Shown in pieces: positions 14,801 to 26,385 of a stretch of DNA of 64,000 nt (position 1 is its first letter; each line of letters begins with the position of its first letter). The position numbers and the translations under genes are program-made. Below the pieces are notes generated by a model. It was given only the letters and a program-made list of their open reading frames with translations, did no database searches and was not told the origin of the DNA. The DNA comes from Allodiplogaster sudhausi (lineage: Eukaryota; Nematoda; Chromadorea; Rhabditida; Diplogasteridae): assembly GCA_945643635.1 (NCBI GenBank), contig CALZFC010000059.1, forward strand, positions 1,464,501-1,528,500, read 5' to 3'.

Positions 14801-15335
14801 ATATAATCAAAAACTTGCCGCCTCCAGATCCCTATGTGAAGCTGTGGCTCGTGCAGCAGGGCGAGAAGCTCGAGAAGCGCAAGACATCCGTGAAGCCGAC
14901 GACCCTCTCACCCGTCTTCAACGAGAGCTTCGCCTTCGATGTCCCTGCCAAGGACGTGCTGCTCACGGAGGTCCAATCCTGTTTTCATTTTTATTTTAAT
15001 ATATTTATTTGTATTAAACAAATAAATAATCTAATAGGAACAAACAATGAATACTGCCATTCCGTGCGTGACTTATGGCAACATACCATCTGACTACGTG
15101 ACTTGTGGCAATATTCCATGGGATGACCACGTGACTTGTGGCAACTTCTTCCTCTCAGGTGAACCTCGTCGTGACGGTGATGGACTACGACTTGCTGAGC
15201 AGCAACGACGAGATCGGCCACGTCATCATCGGCCCGCTCGGCGGAGAGAGCGGCGCGCGTCAGTGGAAGGCGGCCATCGAGCAGCAGCCGAACGGCGCCG
15301 TCGCAGCATGGCACAAACTCTCGCCCAAGTGGTAG
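4778..15335 (+). CDS. Synaptotagmin (single TM, C2A-C2B), 11 exons
   Basis: Synaptotagmins are membrane-anchored calcium sensors of regulated exocytosis. The exons are 4778-4885, 5203-5261, 5481-5580, 5691-5772, 6016-6108, 7477-7596, 14090-14133, 14277-14402, 14556-14670, 14828-14970 and 15159-15335. Every junction is in phase, and they total 388 codons plus stop, the usual length. Residues 8-35 form the transmembrane segment, with a basic linker near 80-88. C2A (about 104-225) keeps aspartates 145, 151, 205, 207 and 213 (motifs SSDPYV and [10 protein letters not shown]). C2B (about 245-388) keeps 277, 283, 339, 341 and 347, plus the polybasic strand [10 protein letters not shown] and the C-terminal WHKL. 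Both domains should bind calcium. Intron 6 is 6.5 kb and intron 8 uses a GC donor. The isoform is uncertain; the C2B wording resembles the Syt3/6/7/9/10 group. The start is the first AUG before the TM segment; an upstream coding exon cannot be excluded. Confidence 0.9.
7597..14089 (+). other. Large synaptotagmin intron 6, repeat-rich
   Basis: This 6.5-kb intron separates the two C2A-coding halves. It is filled with (CT)n/(GA)n tracts (9700-9830, 9985-10090, 10340-10370, 10545-10585, 11730-11830, 12640-12680) and a C-rich run at 12345-12360. A GC-rich block at about 13017-13256 follows an acceptor-like sequence and is open in three plus frames and one minus frame. I cannot tell whether it is an exon of a nested or alternative transcript or only a GC-rich island. 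No recognisable protein domain was found in it. Confidence 0.5.
14403..14555 (+). other. GC-AG intron in the synaptotagmin gene
   Basis: The donor reads AAG|GCGAGT and the acceptor CTCTACAG|GAC. Joining there preserves the C2A-C2B linker in frame (TVSK-DQCGEL). The only nearby GT (AAGGCGA|GTACAT) would shift the frame and destroy C2B. The non-canonical GC donor is therefore required by the protein. Confidence 0.85.
15067..15145 (+). repeat. Three tandem copies of a CGTGACTTGTGGCAA motif in the last synaptotagmin intron
   Basis: Copies start near 15067, 15097 and 15130, spaced 30 and 33 bp, with the first differing by one base (CTTATGG). The inverted-duplication homology begins inside the third copy, so this short array coincides with the duplication breakpoint. 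Confidence 0.75.
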
Positions 15336-16652
15336 AGGGGTCGGTGGGGGGGCTGTCAAGGGCCCACGACAATGCTACTTAGTTAGGGGAATCAAGGGCC
15401 CACCGCGATACTAACTAAGGGGTCGCATCTCACCATCAGACAAGTCACCTACTGTACATTGTGCCAGCAACCAAGAAAATTCAATCTTCTTTAAAACCAA
15501 TTTGTAATATAATGGACCACAAGAAAGTGTCTTGGATTAGTTTGAAGTTGACCAATTGAGCGACATTTTAAGAATCTTTATTGTCTACTCTAGAGATAGC
15601 GTCAAGTTTCCTTGTTCACTGTGTACAAACGTATATAATCCGTCACATATTTTCCGCGAACTCGAGTTCGAAGTCTGTAGTGCATCTCATGAACCAATTA
15701 GTTTGCATTTCGTTAATCTAACCATCCACTCCGATCTCGCATTGCCTCCTGTTCCCATACAGAGTTGCTCTTTCTTTTTTAAATATTTTATTTTATTGAA
15801 GGCACGGGGCCGTTATCACTGACTTGTTTCACAAAGTAACCAGTGACACTGATCGTGAATGTTGCCATACATTCTTCGGTAAAGATCGATCCTTCAGCGT
15901 TTACAGATAAATTAATTTTCCATTACTCACCGTGTAAAGTGAAGAAAAGAAAACGAGCCCGTGGAAATGTGCATTGAAAGTAAGGAAAGTGGCATGCGAC
16001 CGAGCTTCTTCTTTGCTGTCTCGAACTCTTTGGAACTGTAACTTTCCGCATGTCAGCAGCGAGCGTTCATTCCGATGCAATGTCGATTTGGTCCCTTTGA
16101 CTGGTTAAGTCGAGTCAACGATGATCAGAGCTAAAGAATGTGCAGCCACAAGGGCCATAAACTTGGCGTTGTGCATAGGAACAGATTGGTGTGTTCATGC
16201 AAATGCCTCATCAGTAGTTGGTGTTTGAACAGGCAAATACGAGTAAATAATACCGCGTAAAGCGACCACGAAGGGGATGCAGCTATCAATATTGATTACG
16301 GCTACTTGTTTACCACGTGACAACAGAATCAACAATATCCCGGCAGTTACCAAGAAGATTTTTTTCCGTGCAGTTTTGTTAAGGGCTTCAGTTAATATTT
16401 GTTCCTGCAGATGCATCTCTATTTATTGTTTTTACGGATTCGAGCGGGTAGTCGATTTGGTAAAACTTTTTTATCACAACGGAAGCAAAAAGGGAAAGGA
16501 TGTTAATTGTTTAAGTTGTGATAATGATACATATATAATATGTACATCGGGGTGAAGAGAGTAAGGGCTCAAGCATCGACATCTGGGGAAAGGGGGCAGC
16601 AGCTTGAGATCCTCGTGTTCCTCTTGCAATCTCCTCTCCATGACTCTCTTCA
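15336..16652. other. Intergenic DNA between convergent synaptotagmin and SLC6 genes (left arm)
   Basis: This stretch holds the 3' ends of two convergent genes. No coding signal of its own was found. It is conserved in the right arm at about 47930-49200 with scattered substitutions and small indels but no framed pattern. Confidence 0.5.
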
Positions 16653-19600
16653 TCAAGAAAAGATTCGCGCCGCTCGTTCGTCGTGCGCTGCAAGCTGGCG
16701 TTGCTGCAAAGTCAAATACAATTAAATATAAATATGCTTCTCTGACACTCTCTCAACTGTGTTCTCTATTGCTTCACCATCTTCGTCTTTCTCTCTATTG
16801 ATGGAATGGACATTCCGCTGACCTGAATGTTTGGTGGGCCCCACTTCGCGGTCGGACGGAAGAGGGAAACCGGCTCAGCGTTGTTCGCGATGATCGAGTA
16901 CAACTGGAAAGATAATAAAAAGGAATAAATAGCCAAAGCTTGGTTACAACACAAAAACCAATAAGTGAATATCATAGCATATAAATAAATGCAAAGTTAC
17001 ATACATATGTCTGTTATTCAAAAATAATGCAGTATGCAAAGTCAGTATACAGTATACTAGCTGTATAAACATCAACTTCCAGAAAACTTGAAGAGGAGAA
17101 CCAGGACCGGCAGATGAGTCACGGCCATTATTACGACATTGGAAGTGCAGAACACACGAAACTCTAACTTCCATGAGAAGTAGGCGATTGTCTGTAAGTT
17201 TTAATGATGAAAAATAAAATAATAATATTATTATTATTATGAACACACAACGTAGATTGGCATAAGGACGTAGTGACAGTACGCTCGGGAGAATTCAAGA
17301 AGCGTAAATGTCCACCAGCTGAACTTGACGCCTCTTCGCGATCTCATCGTCTGCAAAACTAGAGCTCGATCACGCTGGGATCCGAACTCGGCCTTGCTGC
17401 ATGACAAGAATAGACGCTTAGCACTCGGCCATAACGCACAATGAGGTTGACGATGATGCGGCGGTCGCTGTAGAGGAAGACGACGGCTGTCAGTTCAAGG
17501 AGCGCAGCCAAAAGCTGCCAGCAGACGGTAAAATCCGAGCTCAGTTCAGGAACGACGATATTTGCCTTGCCAGTCTATGAGAAAGTATCGGTTTTTAAAT
17601 GTTAGAAAATGTAATTTTTTTTACAGTTATTTATACACATTTATTAATTAGTTTTATTGGTATATAACTTTTCATCAAAACTATTAAATTATAAGATAAA
17701 TAGATAAGTTTTTTTCTCTTAATTTCGAGACAACTATCGTTGAACTACAGCAGACATCAGAGAAGTTGACTCTTACAAAATGAAAAACTTGATTGAAGAT
17801 TGCAGCCAGACAGATCGCCTGAAAGTAAAAGAGATTAGCAAAAAATTGAACAATTTCTAATTGTAAGCTGTAAAATTGATAAACAAGTATCGAAAACGCA
17901 CGTAGAGAATGACGAAGCGTGAAATCCTCCGATTCATGCGTAATATTGTCGCGTATACGGTGTACAGGGTCATCAGCAGAAATTCTGCCGTAATCGCCTG
18001 CAAACCAAAATATTTTAGATTTTTTTATAGTAATTTTAATATTCTAAAGTAATTTATAAAAGGGTTTTTCTGCACACTGGGCTTTTCTTTTTTTAAAGAA
18101 TATTTTAAATGACCATGTGAAAAGTGACAAGAAGAGTAGATCCCTTAGTCAATATTGTTCGGGAGAAAATTTTTTTTTTGTTGCCTTAAGCGTACAATAT
18201 AACCGATGGTGAATACGCCGTAGACGCCGAAGAGAGCTGATATGGCTCCTCCTCCAAAGTTGGGCAGCAAGTGAAGATAAATCCCGACAACATCGAGTGA
18301 GAATTCAGACGTTCGGCTTTTTTGCACTGAAAACAAAATTTTCTTTTGTTGGGAGCTGAAAACAAATTTTTAATTCGCTCCTTTTTGCCTGACCGAAAGA
18401 GAGAAAACAACGAACAAATCTGCATGATGTCTGAGGTCTGCAGATGCTGATTGAAGTAGGCATAGACTGAGATTGCAAGCGCGACCAGCGAAATGGTGCA
18501 GAGACTGAAGGTGAGCAGTCCAACTAGCGAAACCAAGATGGCCGGACTGAAGCGATTTAATCGATATTAATAAGAATGTAAAAACTTTTATTTTTAACAA
18601 CATTTTTCCGTTAAAAATTACATTCTACCTTCTGGAGTCAAAATGTGCTTTTTGACATTTGTATCGATAGCCTCTGAATGTGCCTCACCAGCCGATGCGG
18701 GTGCGATGCGTGCGAAGAGAATGGTCGGGGGAAGCCGGACGTATTGGCCGAGTGCCAACTCGAGATAGCCCATCGGGAGGACGACCACGAGGGTCGCCAG
18801 CCAGAATACGAGCAGGAAGGCCACTGCAATTACTTTCTTATAGATCAAGGCAATTAATTGAACAGCTCTCAACGTGTATGTACGCACAATCTCGCCGCCT
18901 ACACTTCATAGCCCCCGTTATACTTGGGAATTAGTGGGGAAAATGAATTACTGTCGTATCCGTAAGCAAGGACACAGTGGTAAAAGAGAATTAAGATAGG
19001 CGTTGGCGACCAGAAAAACACAGGTCATTGGAATTCCTTGGGTGTCGACATCAAATTATAGTGTGCAGAATACGGTATCAGGAAATATATGTAGTTAGTT
19101 AGTGCCAAGAGGACGATGTCGGGAAGCAGCCAAAACTGACATCCTCCACTGCGAAGGTAGCCGTCGGTGTGGTAGACGAGCATTGACAGGTCCCAAAATG
19201 ACCAGAGAAGGATCACGTTCTGCAAGCATAAAAGTTAAATAAGTGTAACAAAATTTTCAAATATTTTTTCATAGATTTATATTGATTTTTTGGTACTATT
19301 TCGGTATGGCTACCCCAACCCCGCAAAAATGTTCAAAAACAAATTTTGCTGAAACTTACCCCAGGGGGTTATTTGATGCGAGGAAACCGAATCTGAAGTC
19401 CGTTTTGATGTATTCCTACGATTTCGAAAGTTATGGTGGGTTTACGGTAAATGACAACCCTGCTCCTAATGGGCCAGATATCTCTACCCAGGGGTTATTT
19501 GATGCGAGGAAATCGAATATAACTTTCGTTTTGCTCGGATTCGCCGTTTTCGAAAGGTACAGTAGGTGTACTATAACATGTTTGAAAGAAACTGAATTTA

Positions 19601-20519
19601 TATTGGGTGCTTGAGTCGGCTCAGTCATCGAAAATAGAGGTATGAGAGCTCCCACTTCGCATAAAGTGCGTTTCTCACGCTGTTTTAAAGCAGTATAAAA
19701 ACACCGAAATGGGCATCGCAATCAAAACATGGCTCATCAGCTTATCACCCTCCGTTCGCGCAAGCACGAGCTCATAGACATACGCTCAAGGACACAGTAC
19801 AATTACTATACCTTTATAAAACAGCGTTCGATCAAAACGGACTTCAGATTCGGTTTCCTGGCATCAAATAACCCCCCTGGGGTAAGTTTCAGTAAAAAAA
19901 ATTTTTTTTAACATTTTTGCGGGGTTGGGGTAGTCATACCGAAATAGTACCGATTTTTTTTACCATTTGCCGCTCTTTCAGCAGCCTTGAGCGACTGTGC
20001 GTAGCAGCGAGAAGTTCGTTATCGGCCTCTTGAAGCTAAAGAGAAAAGGTTTTAATGAAATGGGACTTTTTTCATTTGCGTAAATGCCTGAGAAAATCAA
20101 ATATATTTCTCTGCGCGGGAAATATTGTTTTGAAAATACATATTTTTAATCTGACCACTTCTGGCGATGTAACGGGCGACTGCGCGTTTGGCGACTGGGC
20201 GCTCTTGTTAACTCCAACGAGATCATCTGCCTCCTTCTTCTCGGCCTCTTGCATCGCCTTCTTCTCTTTCTTCTCTTCCTCCGTCAGCTCCGAGTCCAAT
20301 TTGTCGTCTTGAAAAGGAAAAAAAGGAGGAAAAATGCAATATTTTTCTGTTTTGTGTCCAACATTTCTCTTGAGATATTCTTAGTGGTATGTATATAGAA
20401 AGGTGCTCAAAAATCTGACCAAATTGAACATCACCGTAACCGGCGGTACGGAGAAGAAGAGTACGGTACTCGTAGATCTTCTTCTTCTTCATTCGACGCG
20501 GCTCAGGTTGATTTGACAT
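16653..20519 (-). pseudogene. SLC6-family transporter, left copy, internally deleted
   Basis: SLC6 proteins are sodium-coupled symporters for neurotransmitters and amino acids. On the minus strand, exons run 20519-20420, 20307-20156, 20035-19964, 19219-18952, 18823-18629, 18546-18416, 18326-18196, 17997-17902, 17818-17777, 17574-17440, 17350-17249, 17191-17088, 16903-16823 and 16703-16653. Family signs are the TM2 motif YLELALGQY, a TM10-like WQLLAALLELTAVVFLY and the tail LFRPTAKWGPPN. The exons for EL2 and TM3-TM6 seen in the right copy are missing. Splicing 18629 to 18546 is out of phase and meets a stop. The TM1 exon has an in-frame TGA at 19025-19027, and the exon ending at 17088 has lost one G at its donor. 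The family call is firm; function is very unlikely. Confidence 0.8.
19292..19951. mobile_element. 660-bp MITE with about 120-bp TIRs and 8-bp target duplication
   Basis: The terminal inverted repeats begin GGTACTATTTCGGTATG and continue for about 120 bp. The element is flanked by GATTTTTT at 19284-19291 and 19952-19959. The right arm has the undisrupted site (TTGATTTTTTTTACC, reverse complement of about 43208-43222), so this is a filled/empty pair. A partial third copy of the inner TIR motif lies near 19490-19545. The 8-bp duplication fits hAT or Merlin-type transposases; the GG start is not the usual hAT CAGGG. No transposase is encoded. It sits in intron 3 of the left SLC6 copy. Confidence 0.9.
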
Positions 20520-21159
20520 GGTCGTCTGGGAGTGTGTTCAGGGACAGGAGAGGCGAGGCAGAGAAAGAGAGAGGGAAGGGGCAATGAGAGCGGAGGAAGG
20601 AGCAGACCACTCACGAAAGAGAGCACACGATGGAATGACGGAGCTCTGTTGTGAAACATCCGAAATATCGAGAGAAATAGGGTAATTTTAATATTGAAAT
20701 ATTTTAAGGTCTTCAATACATTTCGAAATTCACGTATTTTTACTTTCAGTTACCTATGTTACATTTTACAAAATGCTTATGCAAGTGAAGCCTCAAAATT
20801 AGATTAACTTCGATTGAGCGAAGTTAGTTTTGACCATGTCGGGTTGGAAGAACATTAGAACATTGGTAATTTATGCTCCTATGGAAAATTTGCTAATTTA
20901 TTTTTTCTTTATTCTTCTTCAAAGTTATGTGCATTTTGATGTAATTTGTAGTATCGATAGAATCTTCCGCAAAGATGCAATAGTTTTATTTTGCCAAGCA
21001 AGTGAGGAGATCTAAAAAATTCTAGTAAGTGCGAGGACAGCGAGCAACTTCGGTTTCGGCCTGGGCAGTTAGTGAGGGAGATAGGGAAGTGTCTTGAATC
21101 GAGCTATAATAATTTTACGCTAATTGTCTGACTCATCGATTTTCGCTGTATACATTATT

Positions 21160-21580
21160 CATTTATATTCTTCATTTCCGCGAGATTTATAATTCACTTG
21201 ATGTGTTATGAGTTCGGCGCAACAATTTGCAGCACTAATTGCAAGGTGTGAAACAGACAGTAATTAACTGTTCAAATGAGGCAACAGGGAGACAAATTGA
21301 AAAGAGAGAGAGAGGATGCAAGTGAGAGAAAGAGAGACAGAGAGCGAATGCATGGAATTAGCAGGTTGTGGATACGAATAGCCTCTCGATTTAATGCCAT
21401 ATTCATTATCGAATCAGTCAGTCTTCTCGACAAGTCGTCTCTCGCCATACACGCGAGTTCTACTTCAATCCTCAATGGCAGCTAACATCTGCCACTCTTT
21501 AAAGTCTATCGGCTTCAAACCTGTTACAACCACTACAACCACAACTTTTACGCGCAGAATTCTGCATGCATTGGCATGAC
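21160..21580 (+). repeat. R1 module, copy a
   Basis: It consists of a (GA)n-rich leader, then a conserved core of about 55 bp containing CTCGACAAGTCGTCTCTCGC and CATACACGCGAGTTCTACT, then an ATG at 21475 reading MAANICHS. The same order recurs at about 27.0, 28.9, 40.5 (reversed) and 50.4 kb (reversed). The ORF from 21475 runs 34 codons to a TGA and includes a Thr-rich run. It precedes family member U1 by 260 bp. The module could be a promoter plus first exon, or a dispersed mobile unit. Confidence 0.75.
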
Positions 21581-21840
21581 GAATCTCCTCGACATTGAGA
21601 TTGAGTAGGTTTTCTTTTAATTATAAACTCAGAAATCCACAAGATATTGAGAGTATTATTCAATCTTTAGAAAAATACATATTTCGAGAAGACAAAACGG
21701 TCATACGTCGTTATGAGCTATAGGAGCAAGCTTAGTCGATTCTTAGAATCGGGGTAAGTCGTGAGAATGGTTTTCTGCCTCCACAATTAAATATGACTAA
21801 TTTTTCGTGATCTAACACAAAACAACTTGTACTTATGTAG

Positions 21841-22369
21841 GTTTTATGACCGAAATCCCAGTGATGTTCGAGAAGTCGTAACGGAGCGAGGACTTATCGG
21901 GAAGAAGAAGGACGAAGTCGCCTCTCAATTCGTGGATGTCAACTTCTCTCAGATTCAAGAAGGTATATCAATTTTTTGCTATATTATTATTTTTCTTTTT
22001 CAATCAAGTCTTTTGAATTACAGTTTTGCTGCTTAAGTATTTTTTCTCCTTGTTCTTTTGCCATTCTTGGACTGTATTTCCTTTATCGATGATAAATCGA
22101 TATGGAATTAGTTAGGATTAGTAGGGAAGAAAACTAAAAAGGGTACAGAATGTCAAATATGAAGATCAAGTCGAATTCTTCGGCACAGGGACCTCTTCGC
22201 AGACGGCAGAAACAGGAGAAACAGGAAGTGTGCCTTCTTCGTGGAGCCGAGACACCTGCCGATTGACGCCTTCAACAATCCAGAACTGTGGAGAGGAGAA
22301 CCGATAGTCTCGAAGAACAACAAGCTCACCAACGATGCGGAGCGTATATACCTGGAAGTCAGCATCTAA
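21841..22369 (+). CDS. Unrecognised small protein, family member U1 (partial, two exons)
   Basis: I do not recognise this protein. Two exons fit in phase: 21841-21962, after ATGTAG, and 22203-22369, after CTTCGCAG, ending at a TAA. The first encodes FYDRNPSDVREVV and continues; the second starts DGRNRRNRKCAFFVEPRH and ends LEVSI. Weak similarity in spacing (DG..RxxK..A-Y/F-Y/F..EPR) links it to the modules at 25.1-26.3 kb, and a near-identical nucleotide stretch with a frameshift lies at 27.28 kb. The 5' exon is not identified; the R1 module 260 bp upstream is a candidate. The block is absent from the right arm, so it was inserted here or deleted there. Confidence 0.45.
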
Positions 22370-22837
22370 TGGTTATTTCCCACCCTTCGTTTTATTTCAA
22401 CATTTTGACTCTTTTCAAGCTTACTCATTCATAGAAACATATCAGAAGATTATTCTTCTTGTCAGAAGAATAATCTTTGTTGAATAAGATCGCTAACTTA
22501 GATTTAAAGTATATAACTCCTAACATGAAATGACTATATTGTAAGCATCTTCGGTTGGTTTGCGCAACGAATTCTCAACAACTTGCCCTTGTTTTGAAAA
22601 TATTTTCGCCAGCTGCCTGGATTCGTTTCCCCGGCTTTCTTTGATTCTTGCTTTTATGTGTTAAATATTTCGGTTAACTTGAACGTTAATTCGATGGCAG
22701 AGATGTCGTAAAGCAAGTCTTTAATTTGGAGATTTTTCACCAAATACACTGTGAATAGAAATCAAAGCCCTCACTCCCTATGTGTCAAAGGTGTCCTTTT
22801 CACGTCCTGATCTTGTTCTAAACTCGGCTCCTTGCAG

Positions 22838-23095
22838 GACGGTTACCGTGAAGGCGTCCACCTCCGGAGGAAATACACAGAAGCCGCCAGAGGCAGTTAC
22901 CAGTCATGGCCAGGCAACGACATCATCAGCAAGAGCAACGCGAGTCTCGCGGATCAAACAAGCCCTCTGTTCATCTCAGTGTGTTGTTACCCGTCATTGT
23001 TGACCGACCAGTTACCACGGCGTCTCTCTTCTTCTCGTTGTTCCGTTGCTTCACAATGGATGCTGTCGATAAAATTCTGTTAAAACTGCTTTAGT
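22838..23095 (+). other. Possible exon of a second family member (U2)
   Basis: After an acceptor-like CTCCTTGCAG, the frame reads DGYREGVHLRRKYTEAARG, which resembles the DGKRAYYYKPREGHALRR part of the module at 26.1 kb. It stays open to a stop near 23080. Downstream residues look unlike the family, so the exon may end earlier, or this may be a remnant. No start codon or partner exon was found. Confidence 0.3.
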
Positions 23096-23479
23096 AAAAG
23101 AGTGTATTAAAAGCCATATATATGTATGTTCGTTCAAGGAAATTTATTACCAAAATTTTGGATATTGAAGAAGAAGCTTCCAAGGATTGAGCTCAACTGG
23201 TGAGGATTTATTTGAAACTGTCGAAGAATCGTGTTATCGATGTATTTGCGTGTTCAGAGAATTTTGAGTCAGTTTTTAGGAGATCCTTTAAGGAGACCCT
23301 TCGTGAAACCCCCCTTTCGTGTTCTCATCTTTTACCTCTTATTTGTGATTCTATCCTTCTCTGTTCTCTTCCTCTAGTCTTCTTTCTCATCCGGCGTTTT
23401 CTCTGCTTCCTTTCGTTGCTTCCCCCTTATTTCCTCAATCCTTCTGCTTCTTCTTTTCGTAGTTTATGTGAATCACCCG

Positions 23480-23890
23480 AGTAGATCTCCCAGGGTATCG
23501 TAACGTTTTTCTCCAGGGATCCTGTTATTTAACAACTTTTTTTCGATCCCTGCCCGGACACCAAATAAAGGTAATTTTTTTCACGCGAAAAGCGTGAAGA
23601 AAGGATCACTCACTTCTAAAGCTTCGGAAGCATGGAAAACAAGGGTTCAACTTACTTTTCGAAGCTTCTCAATTCTCCGATTTACAAGTGCAGAACGGTC
23701 TACGTGCTTTATGCAAATTTTATCAATAATACTGGTTCGAGAAAATATACATATGTATTATTAATCTACGAATTCGAGGAGAAGCGGACGGTAATTCCCC
23801 ATTCTTATTTCTTATGGAGAATTACTAAGTTGACACCAAGCAATTGTCTATTTATCACATTGTGCTTTATTCGTGTAATCACAATTTCTA
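23480..23890 (-). repeat. R2 dispersed repeat, left copy
   Basis: This about 350-bp segment contains CTTTTCGCGTGAA, a GCTTCGAA-type motif and a matching AT-rich end (all on the minus strand). It matches 41845-42150 in the right arm and also a third site at 51310-51600. I see no coding potential. Confidence 0.65.
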
Positions 23891-24176
23891 TATGGAACAT
23901 CACACATCTAAATATTCCGCGATCGCCCTTCAGTAAGAATCATTGATAATAATTGGATGCACGAATTTCTAGAATATGACCCTTCAATTGTTCTTGAAAT
24001 TAATTCCTGCTCATTCTGCCCTTCGGAGCGTATTTTCCGAATCAAGAACATTTGTTCAATTGCGTGATTTCCATTGAATTCCGATATTTCTTCTACTTCT
24101 TCTTTATGCTACGACTGTGAGATGGCAGGTGAAAGGAGAAGTGGAGAGTTGATTTGTTGAGAGAAGGGAGAGTGAA

Positions 24177-24429
24177 TCAGAGGTACGGGTACCCCGGGTA
24201 CTGGCCGACGTAAGCTGAGTAGCCTGCAGTTAATGCTTTCTTAATTAGTCTTGCCACAACAAATGTTGAGACATTTTTTACGGTTCATTATTAAAAGCAG
24301 ACCGTAGGGAGAAGCGTAGGGGCCATAAAGCTGAAATTGAAAGCTAATTACATATATTATATCTTGCTTAATTCCTTCCCATAAAATAATCTCTGATCTA
24401 ACTAGTACGGGCTGCCGACGGCTCCAGGG
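24177..24429 (-). pseudogene. Gly/Tyr-rich short peptide gene, left copy
   Basis: On the minus strand, the exon after TTTTCAG at 24429 reads PGAVGSPY and then hits a stop where the right copy continues YSAN and a splice donor. The next exon reads LYGPYASPY and splices in phase to the last exon, GYSAYVGQYPGYPYL-stop (stop at 24177-24179). In the right copy the middle exon is frameshifted instead. Repeated Gly-Tyr is typical of nematode secreted YG-rich antimicrobial or neuropeptide-like precursors, but that is only an analogy. The signal-peptide exon was not found in either copy. Confidence 0.55.
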
Positions 24430-24877
24430 CTGAAAATAGTAGTTTTATTTTTTTTATTCAAGTATCATCAAACTAAGACCGTAATTAAATTGATTTATAT
24501 TATTAGATAGAATTATAAATTTTTCACCAATAGTAGCTTGGGGCAAGAGGGTAGACCATCCTTCGAGAGTGAGGAGAGGTGAAGTGAATTTTCTACTTGT
24601 ATTTCTAAGCATCATCAATTCTCGCATTTGTAAGTGCAGCACTTTATGCGTGCATTCTGCAAAGTGTATCAATAGTGCATTGGCTGACTAGAATGCCACT
24701 CGTGTATTTCATCCAAAATCGGATTTGAGTCTTAAAGAATTCGTGCAAACATGAAAGGCCATGAGCTCTTTGAAGTCATTATCTGAAATCGAACTGGAGG
24801 ACCTGAGTACTTGTCAAAATCATGAAAATCTGGTTAATAGTCGTATAAAAAGTGCAGGAAAAGGGCATCCTGGGCAG

Positions 24878-24885
24878 TATAAAAG
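24878..24885 (+). promoter_or_regulatory. TATA box (TATAAAAG) upstream of the Q-rich repeat gene
   Basis: GGGCAGTATAAAAGAGCCCC is the same TATAAAAG form found upstream of the genes at 33.8, 35.2 and 52.6 kb. The first downstream ATG is at 24952 (MVYVSAFR), about 70 bp away, which suits a short 5' leader. Confidence 0.55.
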
Positions 24886-25144
24886 AGCCCCTCGGAACAG
24901 GAAATCATCTCAGTCTTGACTTCGCTCTCCGGTCTCCAGAGGAACCCCGAAGATGGTCTACGTTTCCGCATTCAGGATCCGCCCTTTTCCCTTTCCCTCA
25001 ATCTCTCCTTTTTTTCAACCACCCGGTCGTTTGTTAAATTTTTGTTTTGTTATAATCAAACTCTCCCTATGGACCTGGACATTTATTTTTGAAAAATGAT
25101 TATATTTCCCAATGCATTCCGACACAACTGTTTGTTTTACACAG

Positions 25145-26336
25145 CTTCCCGGCGGTTATCGCCGCGAGGCACCCGAGGAAATCTCGCGCCAGTACGGCAA
25201 CCGCCCCGCCTTCTACGACGCCCAGAATGGTGTGGAAGTCTTCTAGATTTCACTCTCACTAAAAATATTAAAATTTTAGAAAAAGTTTCAAAAACAATCG
25301 TAATATTCAAAGGTACTACCTTGAGCTAACATTATAATTTTCAAACCTCTACTTCGATGGCAAGCGCGCTTACTACTACGAAGAGCCCGGCACCCGCTAA
25401 CCAGCTCTTGCGGGGTCAGGGCAACCAGTATCAGGCACCCGCTCACCAGCTCCAGCAGGGCCTAGTGTATCAGTACCAGGCACCCGCCTACAACGTCCAG
25501 CAGGGTCAGGATTACCTACGCCAGGCTCCCGCCCACCAGCTCCAGCAGGGTCAAGGGTATCAGTACCAGGCACCCGCCTACAATCTCCAGCAGGGCCAGG
25601 GGTACCAGCCGGGAGTCCCTGCTCAGGCTCAGCTGGGCCACGGGTACCAGTACCAGGCCCCCGCCAACCAGCACCAGGGGTACCAGTACCAGGCACCCGC
25701 TTACAATCTCCAGCAGGGTCAGGGGTACCTGCGTCAGGCTCCCGCCCACAAGCAGCAGCAGGGTCAGGGCTATCAGTACAAGGCACCCACCTACAACCTC
25801 CAGCAGGGCCTGGGATACCAGTACCCTGCCGGAGCCTTCAATCTCCAGCAGGGCCAAGGGAACCAGCAGGGACACCCTGCTCAGCCCCAGCGTCTGGAGT
25901 ACATGGGAGAGTGATACGGCTCCCGCTACGAGGCGCCTGAGCACATCTCTAAGCAGTACGCCAACCGCCCCGCCTTCTACGACGCGGAGCGCGGTTAGCA
26001 ATAAAATATGCATAAACAATTGGAAATTGAAATAAATGAAAAAGGTAGAATTGAACTTAATTGTGGCCTCTACTACGACGGCAAGCGCGCTTACTACTAC
26101 AAGCCGCGCGAAGGCCACGCCCTCCGTCGCTCTCCTTCCACCTCCAACGTGGCAACTGGCATCGAGGCCAATGCGATCAACGTTCTCCGTGTCGGCAACG
26201 GCACTGAGGTACTTTCTCTTTCAAGATTTTTATGCGAAGTGCAAGGCTTTAAGATTCAATAATTAATCACTACTTTTTGCAGGGCAATCTCGAGGAGATC
26301 CGCCGTGTCGTCCCTTCTGTCTACCTCAGTCGCTAG
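25145..26336 (+). CDS. Unrecognised gene with duplicated A-B modules around a Gln/Tyr repeat
   Basis: I do not recognise this family. Order: module A1 (25145-25229; YRREAPEEISRQYGNRPAFY), module B1 (about 25337-25400; LYFDGKRAYYYEE), a repeat ORF (25357-25914), module A2 (25915-25993; YEAPEHISKQYANRPAFY), module B2 (26045-26208; LYYDGKRAYYYKPREG) and a last exon C (26283-26336; GNLEEIRRVVPSVYLSR-stop). A1-to-B2 and A2-to-B2 splice in the same phase, and B2-to-C is in phase. B1 is in another frame from the repeat and ends at TAA, and a TGA at 25912-25914 separates the repeat from A2. So A1-B2-C may be the real protein, with the repeat and second modules inside an intron or a broken duplicate. 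A TATA box lies upstream at 24878 and a polyA signal at 26380. Confidence 0.5.
25405..25890 (+). repeat. 45-bp coding tandem repeat (15-residue Gln/Tyr unit)
   Basis: The consensus unit is YQYQAPAYNLQQGQG, about ten copies. It shows a higher-order two-unit (90-bp) pattern in which units with YLRQAPAHQ alternate with units reading YQYQAPAYN. The nucleotide repeats (CTCCAGCAGGGTCAGGG) make the opposite strand open as well. Substitutions leave the plus frame open over all copies. The frame begins at ATG 25357 and ends at TGA 25912. Confidence 0.85.
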
Positions 26337-26379
26337 ATCTCCCTTCCTTTCCCATCTCAAAACCCTCCTTTATATTATG

Positions 26380-26385
26380 AATAAA
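26380..26385 (+). terminator. Polyadenylation signal AATAAA
   Basis: It lies 44 nt after the TAG of exon C, at the expected distance for a nematode 3' UTR, and supports the end of the gene at 26336. Confidence 0.6.

Larger units (their letters stand above)
15132..24690 (+). repeat. Left arm of a large inverted duplication
   Basis: Reverse-complementing this arm reproduces the DNA at about 41080-49407. The match includes the last synaptotagmin exon, the intergenic DNA, all shared SLC6 exons and introns, the R2 repeat and the Gly/Tyr-rich peptide gene. Exon lengths agree exactly for most exons (72, 81, 96, 102, 131, 135 and 152 nt). Differences specific to this arm are a 660-bp transposon at 19292-19951, loss of about 1.9 kb between the SLC6 exons at 18629 and 18546, and an extra block of about 2.4 kb at about 21075-23475 holding an R1 module and family members U1/U2. 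The outer end near 24.7 kb is blurred. Confidence 0.9.
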